Assembly: GCA_001897355.1 (NCBI GenBank)
Contig: MKST01000007.1
Location: 248,228-312,227 of the forward strand
Reading direction: 5' to 3'
Source of the DNA: Solirubrobacterales bacterium 67-14
GTDB taxonomy: Bacteria > Actinomycetota > Thermoleophilia > Solirubrobacterales > 70-9
DNA: 64,000 nucleotides
Shown here piece by piece: positions 15,811-24,124 of the stretch (position 1 is its first letter; each line of letters begins with the position of its first letter). The notes under the pieces were generated by a model. It did no database searches and was not told where the DNA came from. It saw nothing but the letters and a program-made list of their open reading frames with translations. The position numbers were made by a program, and so were the translations under genes.

Positions 15811-18684
15811 TCAGCCGTTCGGGATGACCCAGACGATGCGGGTGGTCAGGTTGCGGGTCTTCTTCGGGCCGAACTTGGTGCATTCCGGATCCTTCGCCTT
15901 GCTGGCGTAGCTGACCACGAAGCGGACCTGCTTCTTCGGCTTCAGCTTCTTACGGAGCTTCTTCGGGATCGCGACCTTGTAGTTGGCCCATTCGCCGGTC
16001 ACCGTGAGCTGCCGCTGCGGGTACTTGATCTGGCCCTGTTTGCCCTTCAGGTGGTAGATCACCTTCGAGGAGACCCGCACCACCGCGGGCCCGGCGGTCG
16101 TCACTCGCGCACGGACCCCTGGAATGTTCGATCGCTTCTTCACGGACGGGCTGAAATAGGCAACCTTCTTGATCGCCACCGGCTCACAGGGGTCCGGCGG
16201 CGGCACCGGATCCTGACCGGAACCGGTGACCTGGGCGTTCGCCGGGCCGCCCGCCGCATTCGTCTCGATGTGGAGGTCCGCGACCTTCTCACCCGCGGTC
16301 GTCGGGGCGAAGGCCACCGAGATGTCGCAGGTGTCGTTCGGAGCGATGGACTTGTTCGAACAATCGTCCGATGTGATCTGGAACTGATCGGCGGCGGCAC
16401 CGGTAAGCGAGACCGAACCGGTCTCGAGATCCGTGGTGCCCATGCTGGTCAGGGTGAACGTCTGGGGGGCACCGGGACCCTCGTCGGTCAACCGGGTGCC
16501 GAAGTCGTGGGCACCAGGGGTGACGCCCCAGCTCGGGTCGGTTCCTTCGCCCTCCAGCAAGAGGATCCCCGTGTAGATATCCGCGTAGTAGCGGAGGCGG
16601 GCACTCCGATGACCGGTCGCCGAGGGCTCGAAGTCAACGGCAACCTGGCAGGTGTCGCCGGGCTGGATCGTCTCACCCTTGCAATCGTCCGAGACGATGG
16701 AGAAATCCTCGGCGTTCAGCTGGTTGGGGGCGATGAAGATGTCGTCCACATAGAGGGGACTCACCCCCATCACGGTCATCTCGAATACCTCGGGATTCGA
16801 AGGCCCAGTACCGAGCGGCACCGGGCCGAAGTCGGTTTGGAGCGGTTCCCAGGACGGATAGCCGAAGGGCGTGCCGGTACCGCTCAGCCCGACCGTCTGC
16901 GGGCTACCCGGCACGTTCGTGGTGAGGCTGAGGCTGGCGGATTTCGCGCCCACGGTCGTCGGTGCGAAGTGCACCACCACCTCGCAATCGCCCCCTGAGG
17001 CGATCGGGGGTGCCGTGGTGCAGTTCTCGCTGTCGATCTCGAACTGATCGGCATTCGCGCCCGTCAGAGTCACGGTGTCGATGTCCAGCGGGGTCGTGCC
17101 CGAGCTCGTGACCGTGAACGTCTGCGAATCCGATTCCAACGTGATCCTGGTGTTACCGAAATCGTGACTGGTCGGATCGATGTCGATGCCTGGGTTGGCC
17201 GTCCCGGTACCGCTCAGAGCGACGGTGGTCGGGGAGCCGGTGGCGTCGTGGGCGATGTTGAGGGTGGCGCTCTTCGCACCGGTCGTGCTCGGGGAGAACA
17301 CCACGTCCACCGCACAGGTGTCGCCACTGTTCAGGATCTGGGAATCGCAACCCTCGGCATAGATCTGGAAGTCACCGGCGTCGGTCCCGGTGATCGACAC
17401 TCCGCCTTCATCGACTTCGACCGGTCCGATCCCGGTGTTGGTCAGGGTTACGTTCATCGAGCTGGAAGTCTCGCCCGCGTGAACGTCGGGGAAGTTCAGC
17501 GTGGTCGGGTTCGCCGTCAGCGCCGGTGCCTCGTTCATGAGGACCGAGATCCGGCCGCCCTGGTCACCGGAGACCCAGTCGGGATGGCCGTCGTCGTTGA
17601 GGTCGCCGGTCGCGACCTCCCAGGGATAGGCCGGGCTGGTCGTGATCCACGGCCCGTCAGGCGAGGCGGTCAGGTTGCCGGCCGAGGAGCCGAGGAAGAC
17701 GGGGGCGCTGTAGATCAGCGGGTCGGAGAGGTTGCTGGCCATGCCGACCAGCAGATCCTCGTACCCGTCGCCGTCGAAGTCGGCGCTGGCGACCGAGTTG
17801 CCCCACTGGCTGTTGATCATCGGAACCGTCGGCGAGTCCGTGAAGCCGCCGGAGCCGTTTCCGAGCTTGATCAGGAGCTGCTGGTCGTCACGGCTGACCA
17901 CTGCGAAGTCCTGGTGGCCGTCGCCGTTGTAGTCCCCGGCCGAGATCCCCTGCGGCTGGAAGTAGCCGCCATAGGAGGACGTGACAACGCCCGCGTTGAT
18001 AACTACGGTGACGGCCCCCGGCATCGGCGGGGAGCCAGCGACGACGTTCAGGTTGGCAGTCGCGAAATCGTCGAGGCCGTCACCGTCGAAGTCGACAGCG
18101 ACGATGCTCACGGGGCTGTCTCCGACCGAGATCGTCGTTTCACTGCTCGTGCCGCCGGCACCGTCGCCAAAGATGATGTGGACCGAGTCGGTGCCCGAGC
18201 CGACCACCGCCAGGTCAGGATGGGAGTCACTGTTGAAATGGCCGCCGGTGATCGCCTGACCGTTGACCGGCGTGGTGATGGCCGGCAGGGCCGCGCCGAA
18301 GCTCCCGGTACCGGTGCCGGGAAAGATCCGCACCTTGTTGTTGGACGCGATCGCCACGTCGAGATTCCCGTCACCGTTGAAGTCGATCAGCGTGCCCGAG
18401 AGCGCGTAGTCGGAACCGGTCGAGAACGGGCTGCCGGCGGCGGGCGCGAGGGCCCCGTTCGGCCCGGCGAGGAAGACGGAGAACGAGTATTCGGCGTTGG
18501 CCGTGACGACGTCATCTCGCCCGTCGCCGTTCAGGTCGCCGGTCAAGACCGAGTTCGAGGTCAGCGCGCCTGTGCCGTAGGGACTACCCGCCGGCTGGAT
18601 GAAATCGAGGGCGGCGGCCGGTGCGGCCGACCAGAGTGCGGCGAGTACCACGAGAGCAGCGATGCTGGACTTGACGAAGCTCAA
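15811..18684 (-). CDS. Large secreted FG-GAP and choice-of-anchor D repeat protein
   Basis: 957 aa from a TTG start with AGGGGG upstream. After a signal peptide (SIAALVVLAALWSAAPAAALDF), residues about 40-380 hold FG-GAP/integrin-like repeats with Ca-binding loops (GDLNGDGRDD, IDFNGDGNLD, VDFDGDGLDD, GDYNGDGHQD, ADFDGDGYED). Then come four ASH/choice-of-anchor D domains with the recurrent F-x-I-x-S-(D/E)-x-C and GDTCxVxVxFxP patterns. The C-terminal 130 residues are Lys-rich. It is probably a calcium-stabilised surface adhesin or matrix protein. No sorting signal is seen. Confidence 0.85.
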   Translation of the reverse strand: MSFVKSSIAALVVLAALWSAAPAAALDFIQPAGSPYGTGALTSNSVLTGDLNGDGRDDVVTANAEYSFSVFLAGPNGALAPAAGSPFSTGSDYALSGTLIDFNGDGNLDVAIASNNKVRIFPGTGTGSFGAALPAITTPVNGQAITGGHFNSDSHPDLAVVGSGTDSVHIIFGDGAGGTSSETTISVGDSPVSIVAVDFDGDGLDDFATANLNVVAGSPPMPGAVTVVINAGVVTSSYGGYFQPQGISAGDYNGDGHQDFAVVSRDDQQLLIKLGNGSGGFTDSPTVPMINSQWGNSVASADFDGDGYEDLLVGMASNLSDPLIYSAPVFLGSSAGNLTASPDGPWITTSPAYPWEVATGDLNDDGHPDWVSGDQGGRISVLMNEAPALTANPTTLNFPDVHAGETSSSMNVTLTNTGIGPVEVDEGGVSITGTDAGDFQIYAEGCDSQILNSGDTCAVDVVFSPSTTGAKSATLNIAHDATGSPTTVALSGTGTANPGIDIDPTSHDFGNTRITLESDSQTFTVTSSGTTPLDIDTVTLTGANADQFEIDSENCTTAPPIASGGDCEVVVHFAPTTVGAKSASLSLTTNVPGSPQTVGLSGTGTPFGYPSWEPLQTDFGPVPLGTGPSNPEVFEMTVMGVSPLYVDDIFIAPNQLNAEDFSIVSDDCKGETIQPGDTCQVAVDFEPSATGHRSARLRYYADIYTGILLLEGEGTDPSWGVTPGAHDFGTRLTDEGPGAPQTFTLTSMGTTDLETGSVSLTGAAADQFQITSDDCSNKSIAPNDTCDISVAFAPTTAGEKVADLHIETNAAGGPANAQVTGSGQDPVPPPDPCEPVAIKKVAYFSPSVKKRSNIPGVRARVTTAGPAVVRVSSKVIYHLKGKQGQIKYPQRQLTVTGEWANYKVAIPKKLRKKLKPKKQVRFVVSYASKAKDPECTKFGPKKTRNLTTRIVWVIPNG

Positions 18685-18813
18685 CTTTCCCCCTGAGCTG
18701 ATCGGCGCCCGGTCGGATACCGAGCAGTCGAAGAAATCCTATCCTCTGCCCTGGTACAGGTCCACCCCTGCCCGTACACTCAGCGCAATGGGACCGATCG
18801 AAAGCGGGGATCG

Positions 18814-20109
18814 ATGAAGCGTTTGCTGGTGGTTTTGCTGATCGGGATGGGTGTGCTTGCCTTTGCCGGCGGTGCCGAGGGTGCGAGCCTCGTCTACCTG
18901 GACCAGTCGGGTGACGTCGCGGCCGCGCGAGCCAACGGTTCCGCCGCCGGCAAGCTGGTCAGCAACGGACTCAAGAAAGGTCCGATCGCGGTCGACGGCA
19001 AGGGGCGGATCGCCTACTACCAAAAGGCCGACGGCAGTCCCTTCCATTACCTGATCGACAAGGACGGCAAGAATCTGTCCGGTCCCTGGCTCTTCAACGA
19101 CATGGGGATCTGCGGCGCGATTTCACCGTTCCGGCTCGCCGCCTCACCCGACGGCACCTGGCTGGCTGCCACCTACATCCGCGGCAACGATTGCAGCAAC
19201 GCCACTTTCTCGGTCAGGACCAGACTGATCGATTCCGACGGCCCGACCCTGAACGAGGGTGTCTACGGCGCCACCACCGACCTGGTCGAACCCCGGTTCC
19301 TGCCCCAGGACCAGCCCCGGCTCAGCGGCGTGATCAGCAACCAGATCAATATCTGGCGAAGCCCTTCGGACCCGGTCATGGAACCCTGGATCAGCCTCAA
19401 CGACCCGAATTGGGACATCGACAGCTTCGACTATGACCCGACCCGGAACCGCATGATCATGGAGCAGTCCCTCACCGGCCAACCCGACGGCGGAAAACGA
19501 CGGGACTTCCTGCTGGTCGACTTCGACTCGCCCGGCGGGGCGCTCAACCCTGTCTGTGCCTATGACGGGCTGGTCGCGAAAACAGCCGATCGGGCGCGGC
19601 CCCGCTACTCCCCCGACGGCAAGCAGATCGCCTGGTCCGGCCCGGCCGGGATCTATGTTTCACCGGCGCCGACCGACAACGGCGGCACCTGCACCCTTTC
19701 GCCGAAGCTGGTTGTGCCCGGAGGCAGCCAGGTCGAGTGGGCGCCCTTCGACCTCGCCAGCCCGCCAGCCGCGAAGCTGCGGATCACCGGCGTGAGCGGC
19801 ACCACCCGGGCCGGCTTCCGCAAGGGGGCGACGGTGAAGGTGACGGCACCGGCCAGCGGCAAGGTGACGGTCAAGGCCACCGTCTCGAAGACGGCCGCCA
19901 AGAAGCTGAAGCTGGCCAAGAAGCCGCGCGGCCCGATGGTCGTGGCGAGCGGATCCAAGAAAGCGGCCAAGGCCGGCGACTTGGCGATCAAGCTCAAGCC
20001 GACCGCGAAGGTGAAGTCGGCCTGGCGCAAGCTGGCCGGGGTCCGGGTCACGCTGAAAGCCGTTCAGGGCTCTCGCAGCGCGACCCGGACCGTGAAGCTG
20101 ACCCGCTAG
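18814..20109 (+). CDS. Secreted TolB/propeller-like protein with Lys-rich C-terminal domain
   Basis: 431 aa starting at ATG 18814 with a clear signal peptide (KRLLVVLLIGMGVLAFAGGAEG). The mature part shows WD40/TolB-like repeats (LVYLDQSGDVAAARANG, GRIAYYQKADGS, RLAASPDGTWLAATY, PRYSPDGKQIAWSG). The last 110 residues form a basic beta-rich domain (KLKLAKKPRGPMVVASGSKK). This tail type recurs in other exported proteins here. Its role is unknown; it may bind polymer or wall material. Its stop is one base from the convergent MFS stop. Confidence 0.8.
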   Translation: MKRLLVVLLIGMGVLAFAGGAEGASLVYLDQSGDVAAARANGSAAGKLVSNGLKKGPIAVDGKGRIAYYQKADGSPFHYLIDKDGKNLSGPWLFNDMGICGAISPFRLAASPDGTWLAATYIRGNDCSNATFSVRTRLIDSDGPTLNEGVYGATTDLVEPRFLPQDQPRLSGVISNQINIWRSPSDPVMEPWISLNDPNWDIDSFDYDPTRNRMIMEQSLTGQPDGGKRRDFLLVDFDSPGGALNPVCAYDGLVAKTADRARPRYSPDGKQIAWSGPAGIYVSPAPTDNGGTCTLSPKLVVPGGSQVEWAPFDLASPPAAKLRITGVSGTTRAGFRKGATVKVTAPASGKVTVKATVSKTAAKKLKLAKKPRGPMVVASGSKKAAKAGDLAIKLKPTAKVKSAWRKLAGVRVTLKAVQGSRSATRTVKLTR

Positions 20110-20110
20110 G

Positions 20111-21592
20111 TCAAGCGGATTCCAGGGCGGCCTTCGCCTCGTCGGCCCCGTCGGCCTGTGCCGCCTCGGCGTGCTCGCGACTGTCCTTGCTGGAGATCAG
20201 GGTCGCGGCGAGGATCGCCCCGGCCAGGGCGAAGAACGCCCCGACCATGAAGGCGTCGGCGAAGCCGTCGGTCAAGGCGACCGCCTGGCTCGCCCCCGAC
20301 GCGAACGAGTCGCTGGTCGAGGAGTTCGCGATCGAGGCGAGGATCGCTAGGCCGAGCGCGCCACCTACCTGCTGTGAGGTGTTGATCAGGCCAGAGGCCA
20401 GGCCGGCCTCCTCGCGCTTGGTGCCCGACATCGCGGCGATGGTCACGGGGACGAAGGTCAGCCCGAGGCCGATGCCGGCCAGGACCGAGGGTCCCAGGAC
20501 ATCGACCCAGAAGGAACCGTCGGCGCTGATCTGGGTGAACCAGCCGAGCGCCACCGCGACGAAGAGCAGCCCGGTGGTCATGATCGGCTTGAAGCCCAAC
20601 CGGGTCACCAGCTGACCGGCTACTCCCGCGGCGAGGATGATCGCGATCGCCAGCGGCAGATAGGCCAGGCCGGCCTCGAGCGCGTCGAGTCCCAGCACCT
20701 GCTGCAGGTAGAGGGTGATCAGGAAGAACATCGAGAACAGCGACATGCCGGTCAGGATCCCGACCACGTTGGCGCCGCGCAGGGTGCGCATGCGGAAGAT
20801 CGAGAACGGCACCAGCGGCTTGCGGGTCCGCAGTTCGATCACCACGAAAGCGACGATCAGGGCCAGGCCGACCCCGCCCCGGACCAGGGTCTCGGTCGAG
20901 GTCCAGCCGGCGTTCGCGGCGTCGACCAGGGCGTAGACCAGGATCGCCAGGCCGGCCGTGATCGTGATCGCGCCCGGGATGTCAAGCGTGCGCTCCGACT
21001 CGTCCTCTTCACGCGATTCGAGCAGCCGCTGCGGCGCCTGCCAGACGACGAAGGCGGCGATCGGAACGTTGACGAACAGCACCCACTCCCAACCGGCCCA
21101 CTCGGTCAGCACGCCGCCGAGCAAAACGCCGGCCGCGCCGCCGGCTCCGGCCACCGCACCCCAGATGCCGAGCGCTCGGTTGCGTTCGGATCCTTCGGCG
21201 AAGGTGGTGGTGACGATCGAGAGCGCCGCCGGCGAGGCGATTGCCGCGCCGAGCCCCTGCACCGCCCGGGCGGTGATCAGCCAGGCCTCGGACTGGGCCA
21301 GGCCACCGGCCAGCGAGGCGATCCCGAACAGCGACATGCCGATCATGAACATGCGGCGCCGCCCGAGGAAGTCGGCCAGGCGGCCACCGAGCAGCAGGAA
21401 GCCACCGAAGACGAGGGTGTAGCTGTTGACGACCCAGGAGAGGCTGTCCTGGTCGATATCGAGCGCCTTGCCGATCGAGGGCAGGGCGACGTTGGTGATC
21501 GAGGCGTCGATCACCACGACGAACTGGGTGAGGGCGAGCAGCAGAAGGGCCAGGTTCTTGGCCCTTGGCGTGCTCAGATCCGGTGTTGACAC
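20111..21592 (-). CDS. DHA2-type MFS multidrug exporter
   Basis: 493 aa with 14 predicted helices; FVVVIDASITNVALPS in helix 1, LGGRLADFLGRRRMF as motif A and VAGAGGAAGVLLGG as motif C place it in the DHA2 drug:proton antiporter family. The GTG start has CAGGAG five bases upstream. It is divergent from a TetR gene 103 bp away, with palindromic sites between them, so it is probably repressed by that TetR and induced by a transported ligand. Confidence 0.93.
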   Translation of the reverse strand: MSTPDLSTPRAKNLALLLLALTQFVVVIDASITNVALPSIGKALDIDQDSLSWVVNSYTLVFGGFLLLGGRLADFLGRRRMFMIGMSLFGIASLAGGLAQSEAWLITARAVQGLGAAIASPAALSIVTTTFAEGSERNRALGIWGAVAGAGGAAGVLLGGVLTEWAGWEWVLFVNVPIAAFVVWQAPQRLLESREEDESERTLDIPGAITITAGLAILVYALVDAANAGWTSTETLVRGGVGLALIVAFVVIELRTRKPLVPFSIFRMRTLRGANVVGILTGMSLFSMFFLITLYLQQVLGLDALEAGLAYLPLAIAIILAAGVAGQLVTRLGFKPIMTTGLLFVAVALGWFTQISADGSFWVDVLGPSVLAGIGLGLTFVPVTIAAMSGTKREEAGLASGLINTSQQVGGALGLAILASIANSSTSDSFASGASQAVALTDGFADAFMVGAFFALAGAILAATLISSKDSREHAEAAQADGADEAKAALESA

Positions 21593-21626
21593 GTGTACTC
21601 CTGACGACTGGGGTAAGCTTTGAAAG

Positions 21627-21677
21627 CGGAATCTCGATTCATGTTGATTCGGGCACTATACGGAACTAAGATTCCGT
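21627..21677. promoter_or_regulatory. Divergent MFS/TetR control region with palindromes
   Basis: ACGGAACTAAGATTCCGT (21660-21677) is an 18-bp palindrome with 6-bp arms. In addition CGGAATCT (21627-21634) is the inverse of AGATTCCG (21669-21676). Both lie between the two divergent genes and just before the tetR start. They are likely TetR operators controlling both directions. Confidence 0.6.
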
Positions 21678-21695
21678 TTGTCAAGGATAGGCATC

Positions 21696-22253
21696 GTGGA
21701 AAAAACGCTCAGGGCCGACGCCCGCCGCAATCGGGAGAAGATCATGGTCGCCGCTCGCGAACTCTTCGCGCGTGAGGGCGAGGACGTGCAGATCGAGCAG
21801 ATCGCGGCCCACGCCGGGGTCGGCATCGGCACCGTCTACCGCCACTTCCCGACCAAGCAGGACCTGGTCACCGAGTTGGTGCGGTCCCGATTCCAGCAAT
21901 TCACCGAGATCGCCCTCGCAGCCGAGGAGATCGAGGACCCGGCCGAGGCGGTGGCCACCCTGTTCACCGAGTCGGCGAACGCGGTCGAAGGCGACGCCGG
22001 CTTCCAGATGGCGATCATGGGCGTCGAGGATCTCGAGTGGGAAGGGATCGAGGAAGAGAAGGCCGCCTTCGCCGGCCCCGCCACCCGGATCATCGAGCGC
22101 GCGGTGAAAGCCGGGGCGATCCGGCCCGATTTCTCCTTCGACGACTTTCCGATGCTGATGTGCGGGATCACCTCGACCATGTACTTCGGCCCGGGCGGCG
22201 GCGAGTGGCGCCGCCACCTCGACTTGATCCTGGCCGGCCTCCGCCCCGGTTAG
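21696..22253 (+). CDS. TetR family repressor of the adjacent exporter
   Basis: 185 aa starting at GTG 21696 with AAGGA eight bases upstream; the TTG at 21678 is less supported. The N-terminal HTH spans VQIEQIAAHAGVGIGTVYRHFPTKQDL, the classic TetR DNA-binding segment. The C-terminal ligand-binding half is acidic and helical (LEWEGIEEEKAAFAG). Divergent position and shared operators make the MFS gene the obvious target. A 43-bp palindromic repeat begins six bases after the stop codon. Confidence 0.9.
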   Translation: MEKTLRADARRNREKIMVAARELFAREGEDVQIEQIAAHAGVGIGTVYRHFPTKQDLVTELVRSRFQQFTEIALAAEEIEDPAEAVATLFTESANAVEGDAGFQMAIMGVEDLEWEGIEEEKAAFAGPATRIIERAVKAGAIRPDFSFDDFPMLMCGITSTMYFGPGGGEWRRHLDLILAGLRPG

Positions 22254-22258
22254 CCACT

Positions 22259-22301
22259 GACCTTGAAGTTTCGAGCGCTATATGGCCGGAATTTCAACCT
22301 C
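22259..22301. repeat. Intergenic 43-bp palindromic repeat, copy 2
   Basis: Same length and layout as copy 1: 13-bp arms (GACCTTGAAGTTT / GAATTTCAACCTC) around CGAGCGCTATATGGCCG, with seven differences from copy 1. It lies between convergent tetR and SDR genes. Confidence 0.75.
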
Positions 22302-22314
22302 ACCGCAGGCCAGG

Positions 22315-23082
22315 TCAGTTGACGAGCAGGCCGCCGTCGACCGGTAGCAGGGCGCCGGTCACGTAAGAAGAGGCGTCGGAAGCGAGGAAGACCGCCGCCC
22401 TGACCAGCTCCTCGGCCTCGCCCTTGCGGCCGGCCGGGACGCGGAACATCATCTGTTCCAGGTAGCCCTCCGGGTACTGGTCGGTCATCTCCGATTCGAA
22501 GAAACCGGGAGCGAGGGCGTTCACACGAATGTTCTTGCGGCCGGTCCACTGCTGGGCGAGGTCACGGGTCAGGCCGATGATCGCCGCCTTCGATGAGGAG
22601 TAGGCGGCTTGCGGCAGGTGCGCGGTGGTCGAGCCGAGCACGCTGCCGATGTTGACGATGCTGCCGCCGCCGCTCTTGCCCATCACCCGGCCGCAGGCCT
22701 GGGCCATGTAATAGGAGCCGTTCAGATTCACATCGATCACCTGGCTGAACTGCTCCGGGGTCTCGCGGGTCGCCGGCACGGCGGTGGCCACGCCGGCGTT
22801 GTTGACCAGGACGTCGACCCCGCCCAGGTTGGCGACGGTCTCCTCGACCACCCGCTCGCAATCCTCCGGTTTGGCGACGTCGGCGTTGACCGCGATCACG
22901 CGGTGGCCCATCGCCTCGATCGCCTCCCGGGTCGCCTCCAGCTTCTCGACCCGCCGGGCGCAGATCGCGACGTCGGCGCCGGCCTCCGCCAAACCTTTGG
23001 CGAAGGCCACGCCGAGCCCCGACGAGGCTCCGGTGACGATCGCGACCTTTCCGTCCAGGGAGAAGCTGTCGAGAATGCTCAT
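22315..23082 (-). CDS. SDR family NAD(P)-dependent oxidoreductase
   Basis: 255 aa classical short-chain dehydrogenase: TGASSGLGVAFA (Rossmann nucleotide site), NNAG at about residue 92, catalytic Ser in NIGSVLGS and YSSSK as the Tyr-x3-Lys pair. PVDGG near the C-terminus is also typical. Arg in CARRVEK after beta2 suggests NADP preference. The substrate is unknown. Single gene, cytoplasmic. Confidence 0.93.
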   Translation of the reverse strand: MSILDSFSLDGKVAIVTGASSGLGVAFAKGLAEAGADVAICARRVEKLEATREAIEAMGHRVIAVNADVAKPEDCERVVEETVANLGGVDVLVNNAGVATAVPATRETPEQFSQVIDVNLNGSYYMAQACGRVMGKSGGGSIVNIGSVLGSTTAHLPQAAYSSSKAAIIGLTRDLAQQWTGRKNIRVNALAPGFFESEMTDQYPEGYLEQMMFRVPAGRKGEAEELVRAAVFLASDASSYVTGALLPVDGGLLVN

Positions 23083-23118
23083 GGCCGGAGCGTATCGCCG
23101 CCCCGGCCGCCAGCACGG

Positions 23119-23598
23119 CTACAGCAGATCGTCGATCTGGCCCATCGCCAGGGTCATGCCCTCGTCCATGCCCATCTCGAGCAGTTGTTCGAGCTCCTCG
23201 AGCGAGTTGAACTTGGTGACGGTGGTCATCTTCGTCTTCCCGCCCGCTTCGTCGAGGGTCATTTCCATGACCATGTTCGGCATCTGGTCATTCGGGCTGC
23301 CGTCCTCGGTGGCGAAGCCGTCCAACAATCGGATCCGGCGGTTCTCCTCGATCGCTTCGAAGCGCCAATAGCCCGGGGCCTTTTCTCCCTCCGGTCCGGT
23401 CATGTGGTACTCGGCCTTGCCGCCCTCGGTGAATTCGAAGGTGGTGAAGGTGGCCGGCCAGGTCGGTGGCCCCCACCACTTCTCCAACTTGCGCGGGTCT
23501 TCCCACACCTGCCAGACCTGATCCACGGACGCATCGAATTCGGCGACCACGGTCATTTCGAGTTTCTCCCGGTCGGGGGTGGTGCTGATGACGGTCAT
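23119..23598 (-). CDS. SRPBCC (AHSA1-like) domain protein
   Basis: 159 aa of the START/Bet v1-like SRPBCC fold: FDASVDQVWQVWEDPRKLEKWWGPPTW is the characteristic N-terminal block, and a long C-terminal helix follows (EELEQLLEMGMDEGMTLAM). It lies directly downstream of the ArsR gene with an ATGA overlap, the standard arrangement for ArsR-SRPBCC pairs, in which the SRPBCC protein probably binds or processes a hydrophobic ligand. AGAAAGGA upstream of the start is a good ribosome binding site. Confidence 0.92.
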   Translation of the reverse strand: MTVISTTPDREKLEMTVVAEFDASVDQVWQVWEDPRKLEKWWGPPTWPATFTTFEFTEGGKAEYHMTGPEGEKAPGYWRFEAIEENRRIRLLDGFATEDGSPNDQMPNMVMEMTLDEAGGKTKMTTVTKFNSLEELEQLLEMGMDEGMTLAMGQIDDLL

Positions 23599-24002
23599 CT
23601 GCGTTTCCTTTCCTCTGCTCGTTTGCGGTCGCCGACCTGCCGTTCTTCGCCGAGGATCTGGCCGATCGCGTTGATCCGCTGGGTCCAGATGCGTTCGTAC
23701 TCGGCCAGCAGTTCGGTCGCCCGCCGCAGGGTTTCCGGGTTGTTCTGAACCAGCTTCTGCCTTCCGTCTACCCGTTTGGTCACGAGTGAAGCCTTCTCGA
23801 GCACGCTCACGTGCTTCTGGATCGCGGCGAAGCTGACTTCGTACTGCCGGGCCAGGTCGGAGATCGACTGCTCGCTCTGGCTGACCTTGCCCATGATGTC
23901 GCGGCGGGTGCGGTCGGAGAGCGCGTGGAAGATCAGGTCAACCTGATCCTCGTCGAATTCCGGTCCGGCGGCGTCTGGCTTTGTCGGCAAACCTACAACC
24001 AT
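23595..24002 (-). CDS. ArsR/SdpR-family HTH repressor
   Basis: 135 aa from ATG 24002; the ORF track uses a GTG six codons earlier. The winged helix contains IFHALSDRTRRDIMGKVS followed by ISDLARQYEVSFAAIQKHVSVLEKA, typical of ArsR repressors, without the metal-binding ELCVCDL motif. It therefore belongs to the non-metal SdpR-like group that pairs with SRPBCC proteins. The ATG sits in the centre of an 18-bp palindrome, indicating tight autorepression. Confidence 0.92.
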   Translation of the reverse strand: MVVGLPTKPDAAGPEFDEDQVDLIFHALSDRTRRDIMGKVSQSEQSISDLARQYEVSFAAIQKHVSVLEKASLVTKRVDGRQKLVQNNPETLRRATELLAEYERIWTQRINAIGQILGEERQVGDRKRAEERKRR

Positions 24003-24011
24003 TTGGTTGTA
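23994..24011. promoter_or_regulatory. ArsR autoregulatory operator
   Basis: TACAACCATTTGGTTGTA, perfect 8-bp arms around two bases, centred on the arsR start codon. Palindromes of the ACAACC-N-GGTTGT type are characteristic of ArsR-SRPBCC operons as I recall them. Confidence 0.75.
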
Positions 24012-24124
24012 ACTTAGCACAGTTCGAAATCGCCCCCGGCCGACGGTCCAGGCGCCGACAGCCGAGTTATCGGCAAATAGGTCTGAAAACTAGGCTGTGG
24101 GCCGCTTTGGGCCCGACGTCGAAG

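Noticed and set aside
15622-18696. Long plus-strand ORFs (458 and 510 aa) over the FG-GAP gene
   Set aside because: They run opposite to a protein with a signal peptide and clear repeats; no motifs of their own.
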